Shown: positions 1 through 9,071, counted from the first letter of the stretch. The stretch: DNA of 64,000 bases from JANQPX01 sp965222015 (GCA_965222015.1 CBDCTL010000023.1:806001-870000); one strand, 5' to 3'. The notes: generated by a model not told the origin, from the letters alone. A program made the numbers and translations.

Positions 1-248
1 ACATCAGCGGCAGCCAGAGCGACGGCGCGCTCGCCCGCGCGGTGATCATGCTCGCCCACGGGCTGAACATCAGGGTCATCGCCGAAGGCGTCGAGACCGC
101 CGCCCAGCTCGGCCTGCTTCGCCATTTCGGCTGCGACGAAGCCCAAGGCTTCCTCCTGGGCGAACCGGTCACCGACGACGACCTGCCGGCGATGATCGCC
201 GAACGCAACCAGCCGCCGCAGGTCAAGGTGGCGCTCGCGGCGGTCTGA
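1..248 (+). CDS. EAL-domain protein, C-terminal end only (5' part outside window)
   Basis: The reading frame is open from base 3 to the stop at 246-248, so only about 81 C-terminal residues are present. They contain the EAL signature VIAEGVET, which carries a conserved acidic residue of the metal site, followed by GCDEAQGFLLGEP, the family's GC..QGF/Y..P ending. EAL domains hydrolyse cyclic di-GMP to pGpG. Whether this one is active, or has GGDEF or sensor domains, cannot be told because the EAL motif itself and the N terminus lie upstream. The last 20 or so residues after the EAL fold look like an unstructured tail. It ends about 190 bases before the PEP-CTERM gene, which has its own promoter. 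Confidence 0.88.
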   Translation, partial: ISGSQSDGALARAVIMLAHGLNIRVIAEGVETAAQLGLLRHFGCDEAQGFLLGEPVTDDDLPAMIAERNQPPQVKVALAAV

Positions 249-260
249 AGGCCGGCCCCG

Positions 261-309
261 GTGTAAAACAATCCGCCCCTCGCCCCGAGAGTGTAACGAC
301 TAACTTACA
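261..309 (+). promoter_or_regulatory. Possible upstream activator-binding elements for the sigma-54 promoter
   Basis: The sequence GTGTAA occurs at 261-266 and again at 291-296. The second copy forms an inverted repeat TGTAA-N8-TTACA (292-296 with 305-309). This lies about 75-120 bases upstream of the sigma-54 promoter at 384-400, the normal distance for an enhancer-binding protein site. The link to any particular activator is inference. Confidence 0.25.
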
Positions 310-383
310 GAGGCGGCCTTCCCATCGATTGGTTGAAATAACGCTCTCCCATCAACCTTTTGATAAAACGAGAAAAAGAGGAT

Positions 384-400
384 TTGGCACAGGACTTGCT
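384..400 (+). promoter_or_regulatory. Sigma-54 (RpoN) -24/-12 promoter of the PEP-CTERM gene
   Basis: The sequence TTGGCACAGGACTTGCT matches the RpoN consensus TTGGCAC-N5-TTGCW with correct spacing: GG at 386-387 and GC at 398-399, 12 bases apart. The start of transcription would fall near 411, giving a leader of about 28 bases before the ATG at 439. PEP-CTERM genes in other bacteria are often under RpoN and the PrsK/PrsR two-component system, which makes this location meaningful. Confidence 0.7.
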
Positions 401-438
401 CCATCGTTGTCCGCAATGTTCAACCATGGAGTGAAATC

Positions 439-1152
439 ATGTCCGGACCCCGGATTGCGGCGATGTTGGGAGCCTGCGCTCTTTTCATGGCGTCGCAGGC
501 AAACGCAGCGCTGATCTCGGTCGGCACGGCCAATTGCGGCGGCTTCAACACATGCGATGACTCGGACTTCCTGTCGGTCACCGGCGGCCCGCTGGACGTG
601 TTCATCGATTTCGAGACCGACAGGTTCGGGAACCCGATCGTCCAGGGCAACGGCCCGATCGCCGGTGACGCCTTTTCGAATCTCGTGACGTTCTCGTCCG
701 AAGCCGGAACCTTCGGCGGCGGCCCGTCGACCGACGTCGATTACGGCGTCATCGGCGGCACCGCCGAGATCGGGCCGCTCGGCAACTTCACCGGCATCCT
801 CGCCATCGACTTCCTGGACCCGGTCTCGGCGTTCGGCTTCGGCACCGTCGAGCTCGAGATCATCGAGACCATCTCGCTGTTCGATCCGTCGAACAACCAG
901 ATCGGCCTCTTCGGCGGCGTCTCGGATCAGATCTTCGACTATTTCGGCGTGATCGGGACCGCGGGCGAGCAGATCTCGCGCGTCGAGCTCGACGGCAATT
1001 TCTTCGCCATCCAGAACCTTCAGTTCAGCGCCGCAGCACCGACCGCCGTTCCCGAGCCGGAAAGCCTGGCGCTGATCGGGCTCGGCCTTGCCGCCATGGG
1101 TCTTTGGACGCGCCGTCGTCAGAGTGCGCGACGTTCGACCGCGGCAGGCTGA
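439..1152 (+). CDS. PEP-CTERM sorting-domain exported protein
   Basis: This 237-residue protein has a signal peptide at residues 1-23, cleaved after the AxA motif ANA. A beta-rich, glycine- and aspartate-rich body follows. The C-terminal sorting signal has VPEPES at about 204-209, a hydrophobic helix, and the basic cluster RRR at 225-227. Such proteins are recognised by an exosortase and anchored or released at the cell surface, often in exopolysaccharide-producing biofilm bacteria. The tail after the arginine cluster is about ten residues longer than usual. GGAG at 429-432 precedes the ATG at the right distance. The exosortase itself is not in this window, so the gene is an unlinked substrate. 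The function of the body is unknown. Confidence 0.85.
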   Translation: MSGPRIAAMLGACALFMASQANAALISVGTANCGGFNTCDDSDFLSVTGGPLDVFIDFETDRFGNPIVQGNGPIAGDAFSNLVTFSSEAGTFGGGPSTDVDYGVIGGTAEIGPLGNFTGILAIDFLDPVSAFGFGTVELEIIETISLFDPSNNQIGLFGGVSDQIFDYFGVIGTAGEQISRVELDGNFFAIQNLQFSAAAPTAVPEPESLALIGLGLAAMGLWTRRRQSARRSTAAG

Positions 1153-1172
1153 TCCCCTTCCATCGGACACGC

Positions 1173-1210
1173 AGGAGAGATGCGGGTCGGAAGGAGAGAT
1201 GCGGGTCGGA
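1173..1210. repeat. Perfect tandem duplication, two 19-base units
   Basis: The unit AGGAGAGATGCGGGTCGGA is present at 1173-1191 and again, without a gap, at 1192-1210. It lies in the short convergent gap between the PEP-CTERM gene and the next minus-strand gene. It looks like a recent slippage duplication; no function is evident. Confidence 0.85.
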
Positions 1211-1235
1211 ATCGGTGGCGAACAAAGGGAGACGG

Positions 1236-1496
1236 TCAGGATTTCTCCCGAAACAGCGCCATCGCCTTCCGGCCCCATTCCTCGACCTTGGCCTCCGCCT
1301 TGTCGAGGAGCGTGCCAGCCTCGGGGTAGCGCTTTCTGAAGCGCCCGAGCAGCCGTTCGGCCCAGGGCGCCGTCTTGGCGAGGATGATCAGGCCGATCGC
1401 CAGGAACAGAAAACCCTGCAGGACCGGCAGGACCAGGCCGAGCACGCCCAGCACCAGAAAAGTGTAGCCCGCCGCCTGCAGCAGGATCGTCTTCAT
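1236..1496 (-). CDS. Small inner-membrane protein, PGPGW/DUF454-like
   Basis: The 86-residue product starts MKTILLQ at 1496. Its ATG overlaps the ligA stop codon as ATGA, so I prefer this start to an upstream ATG at 1520. Residues 8-42 form a hydrophobic hairpin of two membrane segments around the turn LPVLQGF. They are followed by APWAERLLGRFRKRYP, which resembles the PW-containing cytoplasmic segment of the YbaN/DUF454 and PGPGW families. The remainder is a charged amphipathic helix. Translational coupling to ligA makes it the last gene of the dcw-lpxC-recN-ligA run. Function is unknown, and family membership is tentative because the exact PGPGW box is not present. Confidence 0.65.
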   Translation of the reverse strand: MKTILLQAAGYTFLVLGVLGLVLPVLQGFLFLAIGLIILAKTAPWAERLLGRFRKRYPEAGTLLDKAEAKVEEWGRKAMALFREKS

Positions 1497-3589
1497 GAAG
1501 GTCGCGCCAGCTTCAGCCATTCCGCCTCGCTCAATGTGGTCACACCCAGTTCCGCCGCCTTCTTCGCCTTGGAGCCGGCATCGGCACCCACCACGACATA
1601 GTCGGTCTTCGCCGAAACCGAGCCCGCAACCTTGGCCCCCAGCGCTTCCGCGGTCGCCTTGGCTTCGGCGCGGGTCATCTCCTCGAGCGATCCCGTGAAC
1701 ACCATGGTCCTGCCCGCGAGCGGCGAGCCCGAAGCGTCGGGCGCCGCTAGCGATTCGGTCTCCACCAGAGAGGCCAGGTCGTCGAGCACGTCGAGGTTAT
1801 GCCGTTCTTCGAAAAACTCGATCAAGGCCTCCGCAACCTTCGGGCCGACGCCGTCGATGTTTTCGAGCTCCTCACGCGCATCCTCACCACCTTCCGCAGC
1901 CGAGGTCATGGCCGAACGCCACCCATCGATCGTGCCGTAGTGGCGGGCGAGCAGCCTCGCATTGGTCTCGCCGACGAACCGGATGCCGAGCGCGTTGATG
2001 AACCGGTCGAGGCCGATGCGCCGGCGCTCGGCGACGGCGGCCTTCAGGTTTTCGATCTTCTTGTCGCCCCAGCCTTCGAGCTCGTTCAGCCTGGCGAGCT
2101 TCTCCTCGTCGTCCACGAGCCGAAAAAGATCGCCCGGGCCTTTGATCAGACCGGCTTCCAGGAGCTGCGGGACCTGCTTCCTGCCGACGCCCTCGATGTC
2201 GAAGGCGTCGCGGCCGACGAAATGGCGAAGCCGCTCGGTGATCTGGGCGTCGCAGATCAGCCCGCCGGTGCAGCGCCGGACCGCCTCGCCTTCCGGCCGC
2301 ACCGCGAGGCTGCCGCAGACGGGGCAGACCTCGGGAAACGCGAAGGGCTCGCACCCCTCGACCCGTTGGCTCAGATCGACGTCGACCACTTGCGGGATCA
2401 CGTCGCCGGCGCGCTGGATGGTGACGGTGTCGCCCTCGCGGATGTCCTTGGTCTCGATATAGTCCTGATTGTGTAGGGTCGCGCGGGAAACCACGACGCC
2501 GCCGACGGTCACCGGCGCCAGATTCGCGACCGGGGTCAGAGCGCCCGTGCGCCCGACCTGGATGGTGATTTTTTCGATGACCGTGGTCGCCTGCTCGGCC
2601 GCGAATTTATGGGCGACCGCCCAGCGCGGCGCGCGCCCGACATAGCCGAGCCGCCGCTGCAGATCGATGCGGTCGATCTTCAGAACGATGCCGTCGATAT
2701 CATAAGCCAACGTGTGACGTTGCTCAGAAACTTGCCTGTGATAGTCCGCAAGCTCGGCCGCCGTCTCGCAGCGTTTCGTCAGCGGGTTGGTCTGGAAGCC
2801 ATAGGCGGCGAGCCGTTCGATGAAACCGTGATAGCTGCCCTCGATCGGCGGATCGGCCTCGCCCCAGCTATAGGCGAAGAAGCGAAGGGCCCGGCTTGCG
2901 GTGATCTTCGGGTCGAGCTGGCGAAGGGAGCCGGCGGCTGAATTTCGGGGGTTGGCAAACACCGCTTCGCCGGCGGCGGTGCGCTGTTCGTTCAGGCGCT
3001 GAAAATCCTCGCGCTCCATATAGACCTCGCCGCGCACCTCAAGAACCGCCGGAGGATCGTCCGTGGCGAGAGTTAGGGGGATGTCGCTGATGGTTCTGAG
3101 ATTTCGCGTGATGTCCTCGCCGACCGCACCGTCGCCGCGGGTAGCCCCCTGCACGAAAAATCCGCCTTCGTAGCGAAGGGAGGCGGAAAGCCCGTCGATC
3201 TTGGGTTCGGCGACGATCTCGATCGGCTCGTCCTCGGCAAGGTTCAGAAATCGCCTGACCCGCTTCAGGAATTCCGCCACGTCCTCGTCGTTCATGGCGT
3301 TGTCGAGGGACAGCATCGGGACCGGATGGGAGACCTTTTGGAATTTCTCCGACGGCGCCGCACCGACCCGGTGGGACGGGCTGTCCGGCCGGATCAGCTC
3401 GGGAAACGCGGCCTCGATCGCCTGGTTTCGCCGCCGGAGCGCGTCATAGTCGGCGTCCGAGATCTCCGGCGTGTCCTCCCGATGATAGAGCCGGTCATGA
3501 CGGGCGATCTCTTTCGCGAGACGGGTGAGTTCTTCCGCGGCTTCATCCGCGGTCAAGCTGTCGACCGCGCGGTCTGAGACAGCCGCCAT
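1493..3589 (-). CDS. ligA: NAD-dependent DNA ligase LigA
   Basis: LigA seals nicks during replication and repair using NAD+. The 698 residues cover the whole family architecture: the Ia domain (DRLYHREDTPEISDADYD near 32-49) that binds NMN, the adenylation domain with catalytic lysine K130 in EPKIDG, an OB fold, a four-cysteine zinc finger starting CPVCGS, helix-hairpin-helix repeats, and a C-terminal BRCT domain (GRTMVFTGSLEEM onward). Length is normal and nothing is missing. Its ATG overlaps the recN stop by one base (TAATG), so the two genes are probably co-transcribed and translationally coupled. Confidence 0.97.
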   Translation of the reverse strand: MAAVSDRAVDSLTADEAAEELTRLAKEIARHDRLYHREDTPEISDADYDALRRRNQAIEAAFPELIRPDSPSHRVGAAPSEKFQKVSHPVPMLSLDNAMNDEDVAEFLKRVRRFLNLAEDEPIEIVAEPKIDGLSASLRYEGGFFVQGATRGDGAVGEDITRNLRTISDIPLTLATDDPPAVLEVRGEVYMEREDFQRLNEQRTAAGEAVFANPRNSAAGSLRQLDPKITASRALRFFAYSWGEADPPIEGSYHGFIERLAAYGFQTNPLTKRCETAAELADYHRQVSEQRHTLAYDIDGIVLKIDRIDLQRRLGYVGRAPRWAVAHKFAAEQATTVIEKITIQVGRTGALTPVANLAPVTVGGVVVSRATLHNQDYIETKDIREGDTVTIQRAGDVIPQVVDVDLSQRVEGCEPFAFPEVCPVCGSLAVRPEGEAVRRCTGGLICDAQITERLRHFVGRDAFDIEGVGRKQVPQLLEAGLIKGPGDLFRLVDDEEKLARLNELEGWGDKKIENLKAAVAERRRIGLDRFINALGIRFVGETNARLLARHYGTIDGWRSAMTSAAEGGEDAREELENIDGVGPKVAEALIEFFEERHNLDVLDDLASLVETESLAAPDASGSPLAGRTMVFTGSLEEMTRAEAKATAEALGAKVAGSVSAKTDYVVVGADAGSKAKKAAELGVTTLSEAEWLKLARPS

Positions 3590-5259
3590 TACGCCGAATG
3601 CTCCAGCAGGCTCTCGGCGGCGGCACGCGCGGCGTCGGTGATCTCCGCCCCCGCCAGCATTCTCGCGATCTCCTCCCTGCGCTCCGCCAGTGTCAGCACG
3701 GTCACGGCCACGTTCGCCCCGCGGCGGGTCGCCGCCTTGTGGACGCGGAGATGGCGGTCGGCGCGGGCGGCGACCTGGGGGGCGTGGGTGACCACCAGGA
3801 CCTGGGCGAATTCGCCCAGACGCTCCAGACGCTCGCCGACCGCATCGGCGGTGGCGCCGCCGACGCCGGCGTCGACTTCGTCGAACACCAGGGACGGGAG
3901 CGCTTCGGTCATGGCGAGCGAGACCTTGAGTGCCAGCATCAGGCGCGCGAGCTCGCCGCCGGACGCGATCTTGCCGAGCGGTCCCGGCTTCTGACCGGGA
4001 TTGGTCGCGACCTCGAACACCACGCGCTCCGCCCCGTTTTCGCCGATCTCGCCACCCGGCCTGGGTTCCAGGCGAATCACGAACCGCGCCTTTTCGAGTT
4101 TCAGGGGCGGCAGCTCGGTCATCACCGCTTTGGCGAGCGCCTGGGCGGCCTTTTGCCGCTTTCGGGTGAGGGTCGACGCCATGTCTTCGAGCCGCTTGCG
4201 CGCCGCATCGGCGGCAGCGCGGGCCGCCGCCAGATGCTCGTCACCGGCATCGATGCGCGCCAGACGCTCAGCGGTGCGATCGCGAAAGGCCGGCAGCTCG
4301 TCCACCTGAAGCTTGTGTTTTCGCGCAGCCGCGCGAAGGGCGAACAGGCGTTCCTCGACACTTTCGAGATCGTCCTCGCCATCGGACAGCGCCTGGCCCG
4401 CCTGATCCAGCAGGTTCTGCGCCTCGTCCAGCTCGACGCGCAGCCGATCGAACGCGGCGGTCGCCGGTTCGAGCGCGTCGCCCGCGGCCTCGACCACCCG
4501 TTCCAGCGCGCGTTCGGCCTTGCCGAGACGGCCGGAGAGGCCGCCATCGCCGGCGAGCGCGGACAGCGCCTCCTCGATCGCCTGCAGGATCTTCTCGCGG
4601 TTCATCAGCCGCGCGCGGGTATCGGCCAGCCGATCCTCCTCGCCGGCCTCGGCAGCGAGCTCGTTCAGCTCACCCAGCACATGACGCCAGTAATCCGCAT
4701 CGCTGGCCGCCTTCGCCACCTCGTCCTCCAGCGTGGTGAAGGTCCCCTCGGCGTCTCGCCAATCCGAATAGGCCCGCTTCACCCTGGCGAGATCGCCCGA
4801 AAGCTTGCCATAGGCGTCCACCAGACTCCGTTGAGTGACGGGGTCCAGCAACCCTTGCTGGTCGTGCTGGCCGTGGACTTCGACCAGATGCTGGCCGAGA
4901 CGCTTCAGGAGCGCGGTACCGACCGGCTGGTCGTTGATGAAGGCGCGCGAGCGGCCATCGTGGCCGAGGGTGCGGCGAAGCAGCAGCAGGTCGTCCGCCT
5001 CGATGCCGTGGTCCTCCAAAAGCGCATCGATGGGGTCCGCATCCCTATCCAGCTGGAAAGCGGCACTGACCGAGCCCTGTTTCGCGCCGACGCGCACCAG
5101 ACCGCGGTCGGCGCGCCCGCCGAGCGCCAGACCGAGGCTGTCAAGGAGGATCGACTTGCCGGCACCGGTCTCGCCGGTGAGCACGCAAAGCCCGGCCCCG
5201 AGCTCCAGATCGAGACGTTCGATCAGCACGATGTCGCGGATCGACAGGCTGGTCAGCAT
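3589..5259 (-). CDS. recN: DNA repair protein RecN (SMC-like ATPase)
   Basis: RecN is a cytosolic SMC-family ATPase that gathers chromosomes at double-strand breaks and works with RecA. The 556 residues show Walker A GETGAGKS at 29-36, a long central coiled coil rich in alanine, glutamate and arginine (about 150-370), then the ABC signature ASGGELARLMLALK and Walker B LVFDEVDAGVGG. Length fits the family. It lies 15 bases after bamD and overlaps ligA by one base. The bamD-recN-ligA order is widely conserved in alphaproteobacteria. I see no LexA box near its start, so SOS control is not evident. Confidence 0.96.
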   Translation of the reverse strand: MLTSLSIRDIVLIERLDLELGAGLCVLTGETGAGKSILLDSLGLALGGRADRGLVRVGAKQGSVSAAFQLDRDADPIDALLEDHGIEADDLLLLRRTLGHDGRSRAFINDQPVGTALLKRLGQHLVEVHGQHDQQGLLDPVTQRSLVDAYGKLSGDLARVKRAYSDWRDAEGTFTTLEDEVAKAASDADYWRHVLGELNELAAEAGEEDRLADTRARLMNREKILQAIEEALSALAGDGGLSGRLGKAERALERVVEAAGDALEPATAAFDRLRVELDEAQNLLDQAGQALSDGEDDLESVEERLFALRAAARKHKLQVDELPAFRDRTAERLARIDAGDEHLAAARAAADAARKRLEDMASTLTRKRQKAAQALAKAVMTELPPLKLEKARFVIRLEPRPGGEIGENGAERVVFEVATNPGQKPGPLGKIASGGELARLMLALKVSLAMTEALPSLVFDEVDAGVGGATADAVGERLERLGEFAQVLVVTHAPQVAARADRHLRVHKAATRRGANVAVTVLTLAERREEIARMLAGAEITDAARAAAESLLEHSA

Positions 5260-5274
5260 GACGCCGTCTTTCGC

Positions 5275-6150
5275 TCAGGCCGCGGGCCCGACCTGGGCGT
5301 CCTCCGGCGGGTCGACCAGCTTGTCGTCGCCCCCGCCCTTCGCGGGCCGTCGCCGCTCGGCGTCGGCGCTTGGGTCGGGCAGGCCATCGCCGCCGGACAG
5401 GAGGGCGTAGCTGTCCTGATACCAGGCGCTGGCCGGATAGTTGTGGCCGAGCACCGCCGCCGTCTTGACCGCCTCGTCCTCGAGCCCAAGAGCGACATAG
5501 ACCTCGGTCAGGCGGTGCAGCGCCTCTTCGATATGGGTCGTGGTCTGATAGGTCTCGACCACCGTCCTGAACCGATTGGCGGCGGCGACGAATTTTTCGC
5601 GTTGCTGGTAGTAGCGCCCGATCGCCATCTCGCGGCCGGCCAGATGATCTTCGGCGAGCTCCGCCTTCAGCCTGGCGTCGCGGCCATAGGTGCTGTCGGG
5701 AAACCGCCGGATCAGCTCACCGAAGGCCTCATAGGCGAGCTCGGTCATCTTCTGGTCCCGGCCGACGTCCGAGATCTGATCGTAATAGCTCATGCCGACC
5801 AGATAATGGGCATAGGGTACGTCCTTGTGGCCGGGATGCAGGTCGATGAAGCGCCGGGCCGCGTCGATCGCCTGGTCGTATTCGGCCCCCCGGTAGAAGG
5901 CGTAAGCCGCCATCAGCTGGCCGCGGGTCGCCCATTGGGAATAGGGATGCTGACGCTCGACCTCCTGGAAGGCGGCGGCGGCGCGCCGGTTATTGCCGTT
6001 CTGCAGCTCGTCGAGCGCGGTGTTGTAGAGGTCGTTGACCGGGCGCTCGACATAATTCTCGTCGTCGAGGGGATCGCCCGCGCAGGCGACGAGCGAAAGG
6101 GCCAGTGCCGCCATGCCCGCCCGACCGAAAATCGTTCGTTTTCCAGACAA
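5275..6150 (-). CDS. bamD: Outer-membrane assembly lipoprotein BamD
   Basis: BamD is the essential TPR lipoprotein of the Bam complex that inserts beta-barrel proteins into the outer membrane. The 291-residue precursor has a lipoprotein signal with lipobox LVAC (lipidated C23). Tandem TPR helices follow, with recognisable YNTALDELQNGN, YSQWATRGQLMAAYAFYR and DVPYAHYLVGMSYYDQ. The C-terminal 35 residues after the last TPR are a charged, probably disordered tail. It sits between lpxC and recN, and a 151-base gap upstream could hold its own promoter. Confidence 0.95.
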   Translation of the reverse strand: MSGKRTIFGRAGMAALALSLVACAGDPLDDENYVERPVNDLYNTALDELQNGNNRRAAAAFQEVERQHPYSQWATRGQLMAAYAFYRGAEYDQAIDAARRFIDLHPGHKDVPYAHYLVGMSYYDQISDVGRDQKMTELAYEAFGELIRRFPDSTYGRDARLKAELAEDHLAGREMAIGRYYQQREKFVAAANRFRTVVETYQTTTHIEEALHRLTEVYVALGLEDEAVKTAAVLGHNYPASAWYQDSYALLSGGDGLPDPSADAERRRPAKGGGDDKLVDPPEDAQVGPAA

Positions 6151-6301
6151 TCGTCCGCTCCTTCAGGACCGGTCCAAACATCGAAACTGTACCGCCGGCT
6201 GTCAAGCCAATCCGGCCATCGCATCGGAACGAAATATCAGCCGCGGCGAGGGGAAGGATGCTGGTCGCCGCAGGATCGGAAACCCTCGGAAAATCCGGGT
6301 C

Positions 6302-7282
6302 TCAGGCGCCCGCCGCCTGGCGAAGGGCGACCATCGGCTCCGGTGCGAAGGGTTCGGTGGTCGCGCGCCATGCGCCGGCGTCGGCGAACAGGGCCCGGAG
6401 CAGCTTGTTGTGCATGGCATGACCGGCGCATTCGCCGACGAACCGGCCCTTGATCGGTCCGCCCGCGAGGTAGAGATCGCCGATGCAGTCGAGGACCTTG
6501 TGACGAACGAACTCGTCCTCGAAGCGAAGCCCCCCCTCGTTCAGCACGCCGTCCTGGCTGACCACCACCGCGTTGTCCAGCGAACCGCCGAGCGCGAGGC
6601 CGCGGGACCAGAGCTCGTCGATACGCTCGGCAAAGCCGAAGGTGCGCGCACTCGCGACCTCGTTCCTGAAACGCTCGGCGGTCAAAGCGTGGGTCAGGGA
6701 CTGGCTCTTGATCAGCGGATGGTCGAAGACGATCCGGCAATCGACATCGAACAGCTGGTCGGGAACCAGTTCGTCGCCGCTCTCGACCATGCGCACCGGC
6801 TCCAGCCTGGCGCTCTTGCCGTGCGCGGTGACCGTCACCGGCTTCAAAATCTCGATCCAACGCCTGGGAGCACCCTGCTCCTCGATGCCGGCGCATTCGA
6901 TCAGAAAGACGAAAGGATCGGCACTGCCGTCCATGATCGGAATTTCGGGACCGTCGACTTCGATCAGGGCATTGTCGATCTCGAGGGCGGCCAGCGCTGC
7001 CATCAGATGCTCGATCGTGCCGACCACGGCACCGTTCTCGCCGCCGATCGCCGTGCACATGGTGGTGTCGCAGACCCGGTCATAGGCGGCGGCGATCGAG
7101 GCCGCGTCGTCGAGGTCCGTTCTCAGGAAACGGATGCCGCTGTCGGCTTCGGCCGGGTGCAGAACGAGCCTCGCCTTGACGCCGGAATGCAACCCGACGC
7201 CCACGCAGCCGATGGATGCCCGCAACGTGCGCTGCACGTCACTTCGTCCGTAGCTCGCCGCGTCTCGCTGCATCATCGACAT
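6302..7282 (-). CDS. lpxC: UDP-3-O-acyl-N-acetylglucosamine deacetylase LpxC
   Basis: LpxC is the zinc-dependent committed step of lipid A synthesis. I start it at the ATG at 7282 (MSMMQRDAAS, 326 residues). CAGGAG lies seven bases upstream, and family alignments begin near QRTLRASIGCVGVGLHSG. A longer in-frame extension to 7351 is less likely. The substrate-binding and zinc motifs are present: EHLMAALAALEIDNALIEVD with a conserved histidine, IPIMDGSADPF, and HKVLDCIGDLYLAG with zinc-ligand His and Asp. The position directly after ftsZ is classic. The 185-base gap between them probably carries a separate promoter, although I could not single one out. Confidence 0.96.
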   Translation of the reverse strand: MSMMQRDAASYGRSDVQRTLRASIGCVGVGLHSGVKARLVLHPAEADSGIRFLRTDLDDAASIAAAYDRVCDTTMCTAIGGENGAVVGTIEHLMAALAALEIDNALIEVDGPEIPIMDGSADPFVFLIECAGIEEQGAPRRWIEILKPVTVTAHGKSARLEPVRMVESGDELVPDQLFDVDCRIVFDHPLIKSQSLTHALTAERFRNEVASARTFGFAERIDELWSRGLALGGSLDNAVVVSQDGVLNEGGLRFEDEFVRHKVLDCIGDLYLAGGPIKGRFVGECAGHAMHNKLLRALFADAGAWRATTEPFAPEPMVALRQAAGA

Positions 7283-7467
7283 TCTCAGCTCCTGCCGGGC
7301 CATCGTGTCGTCCGGCGCCAGCCGGACATCGAAAGGCCTCCAGGCGGACATTTAACAACCCGCTCCGGAGGCCTCAAATCACACTTGGTGTCAGTTTGTT
7401 ACAACTTTCCCGGCAAGAGGGCACGTTTATTTTTGCGCTTTTTGGTTAATAAAGCGTCGTTCGCGCT

Positions 7468-8973
7468 CTACCGCCTGAGAAAGGTCGGGATGTCGTAGAG
7501 ATCCTCCTCCTTCGCGTTCGAACGCCGCTCCGGCGGATCGCCGCCGGCCATGGCCGGTTCGGGCTGCGGTTCCGCCTGCTCCTGGCGCTGACGGGCGAAG
7601 CTCTGGGTGACCCGCTCGAACAGGCTGGGCGCGCGTGACAGATCCTTTTCCGGCATGCGCGTCTGGCCCCAGTCGGCGCTGGACTGCTGCGGCGCCGACG
7701 GCTGACCGAAGGCCGGCTTCGGCCGTCTCGCCGAAGCGACCACCTCGCCGCCCTGATGGGCCTGCGGCCGAACGCCTGTCATCGCCCCGCCGCCCTGGCC
7801 ACTCATGGCCGACGGCTGGTCCGGCGAGAAGCCGCCATGGGGCGTGGACGCCGTCATGGGCTTGGCACCCGCGGGAGCGGCCTTCGCCCTCGGCGCGTCC
7901 TGGGCGGGTGCCGGCTGCTGCCCCTGGGGCCGAAGCCGGAAGGTGGGCGCTGCTGCGGCCGGCTGCGGCTCGGACGCGGCCTGGGCCTGGCCGTAGCCGG
8001 GCTGGTCGCCGGCGTCGATGCCGGTGGCCACCACCGAGACCCGCATCTGGCCGTCCATCGATTCGTCGAGCGTCGAGCCGACGATGATGTTGGCCTCGGG
8101 ATCCACCTCTTCCCTGACCCGGTTCGCGGCCTCGTCGACCTCGAACAGGGTCATGTCGGTGCCGCCGGTGATGTTGATGAGCACGCCGCGCGCACCCTTC
8201 ATCGACACCTCGTCGAGAAGCGGGTTGGAGATCGCGGCTTCGGCCGCGTCCACCGCCCGGCGCTCGCCCTCGGCCTCGCCCGTGCCCATCATCGCCTTGC
8301 CCATCTCGCTCATCACGGTGCGGATGTCCGCGAAGTCGAGATTGATCAGGCCCGGCATGACCATGAGGTCGGTGACGCCCCTGACACCCATATGCAGCAC
8401 GTTGTCGGCGAGCTTGAACGCGTCGGCGAAGGTGGTGCGTTCGTTGGCGAGCCTGAACAGGTTCTGGTTCGGGATCACCAAAAGCGTGTCGACATATTGC
8501 TGCAGCTCGGCGAGGCCGCCTTCGGCGACCCGCATGCGGTGCGTGCCCTCGAAGTGGAACGGCTTGGTCACCACGCCCACGGTCAGGATGCCCTGCTCGC
8601 GCACCGCACGCGCGATGACCGGAGCGGCCCCCGTCCCGGTGCCGCCACCCATGCCGGCCGTAATAAAGACCATGTGGCTGCCGTTGAGCTGATCGAGCAG
8701 CTCCTCGATCGCCTCCTCGGCCGACGCACGGCCGATCTCCGGCCTGGCCCCCGCACCCAGTCCCTGGGTGATGGTGTTGCCGAGCTGGATGCGCCGCTCG
8801 GTGAGGCACTGATGCAGCGATTGCGCATCGGTGTTGCAGGCGACGAACTCGACCCCCTCGAGATGAGAGGTGATCATGTTGTTCACCGCGTTGGTTCCGG
8901 CGCCGCCGACGCCGACCACGGTGATCCGTGGCCGGAGTTCATGCGTCACCGGCATGCTCAGGTTGATGGTCAT
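7468..8973 (-). CDS. ftsZ: Cell division GTPase FtsZ
   Basis: FtsZ is the tubulin-like GTPase that forms the division ring. The 501 residues include the nucleotide-binding start VVGVGGAGTNAVNNM, the tubulin signature GMGGGTGTGAAPVIA, the T7 loop NLDFADIRTVM, and the conserved C-terminal peptide EDLYDIPTFLRR that binds FtsA and other partners. A proline-, alanine- and glutamine-rich linker of about 160 residues (roughly 325-485) separates the globular part from that peptide. Such long linkers are typical of alphaproteobacteria. The purine-rich GGAGGAGGAG a short way upstream supports the start. A 98-base gap to ftsA leaves room for an extra promoter. Confidence 0.98.
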   Translation of the reverse strand: MTINLSMPVTHELRPRITVVGVGGAGTNAVNNMITSHLEGVEFVACNTDAQSLHQCLTERRIQLGNTITQGLGAGARPEIGRASAEEAIEELLDQLNGSHMVFITAGMGGGTGTGAAPVIARAVREQGILTVGVVTKPFHFEGTHRMRVAEGGLAELQQYVDTLLVIPNQNLFRLANERTTFADAFKLADNVLHMGVRGVTDLMVMPGLINLDFADIRTVMSEMGKAMMGTGEAEGERRAVDAAEAAISNPLLDEVSMKGARGVLINITGGTDMTLFEVDEAANRVREEVDPEANIIVGSTLDESMDGQMRVSVVATGIDAGDQPGYGQAQAASEPQPAAAAPTFRLRPQGQQPAPAQDAPRAKAAPAGAKPMTASTPHGGFSPDQPSAMSGQGGGAMTGVRPQAHQGGEVVASARRPKPAFGQPSAPQQSSADWGQTRMPEKDLSRAPSLFERVTQSFARQRQEQAEPQPEPAMAGGDPPERRSNAKEEDLYDIPTFLRR

Positions 8974-9071
8974 TCCTTTCTAACTCCTCCTCCAGTGTCG
9001 GCTCCTTCCCAAGAGCCCCTTCCTCCGAGCGCGGGCCTTTTTTGCGGCTCTGGCTCAAAAGTTCCGAAAAC

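Noticed and set aside
352..1278. A 308-codon minus-strand frame opposite the PEP-CTERM gene
   Set aside because: The plus strand has a signal peptide, sorting signal and a promoter; the antisense frame is arginine/glutamate-biased noise.
3598..6453. A 951-codon open frame on the plus strand opposite recN and bamD
   Set aside because: It is antisense to two clear genes and has the biased composition of a GC-rich shadow frame; no domain is recognisable.
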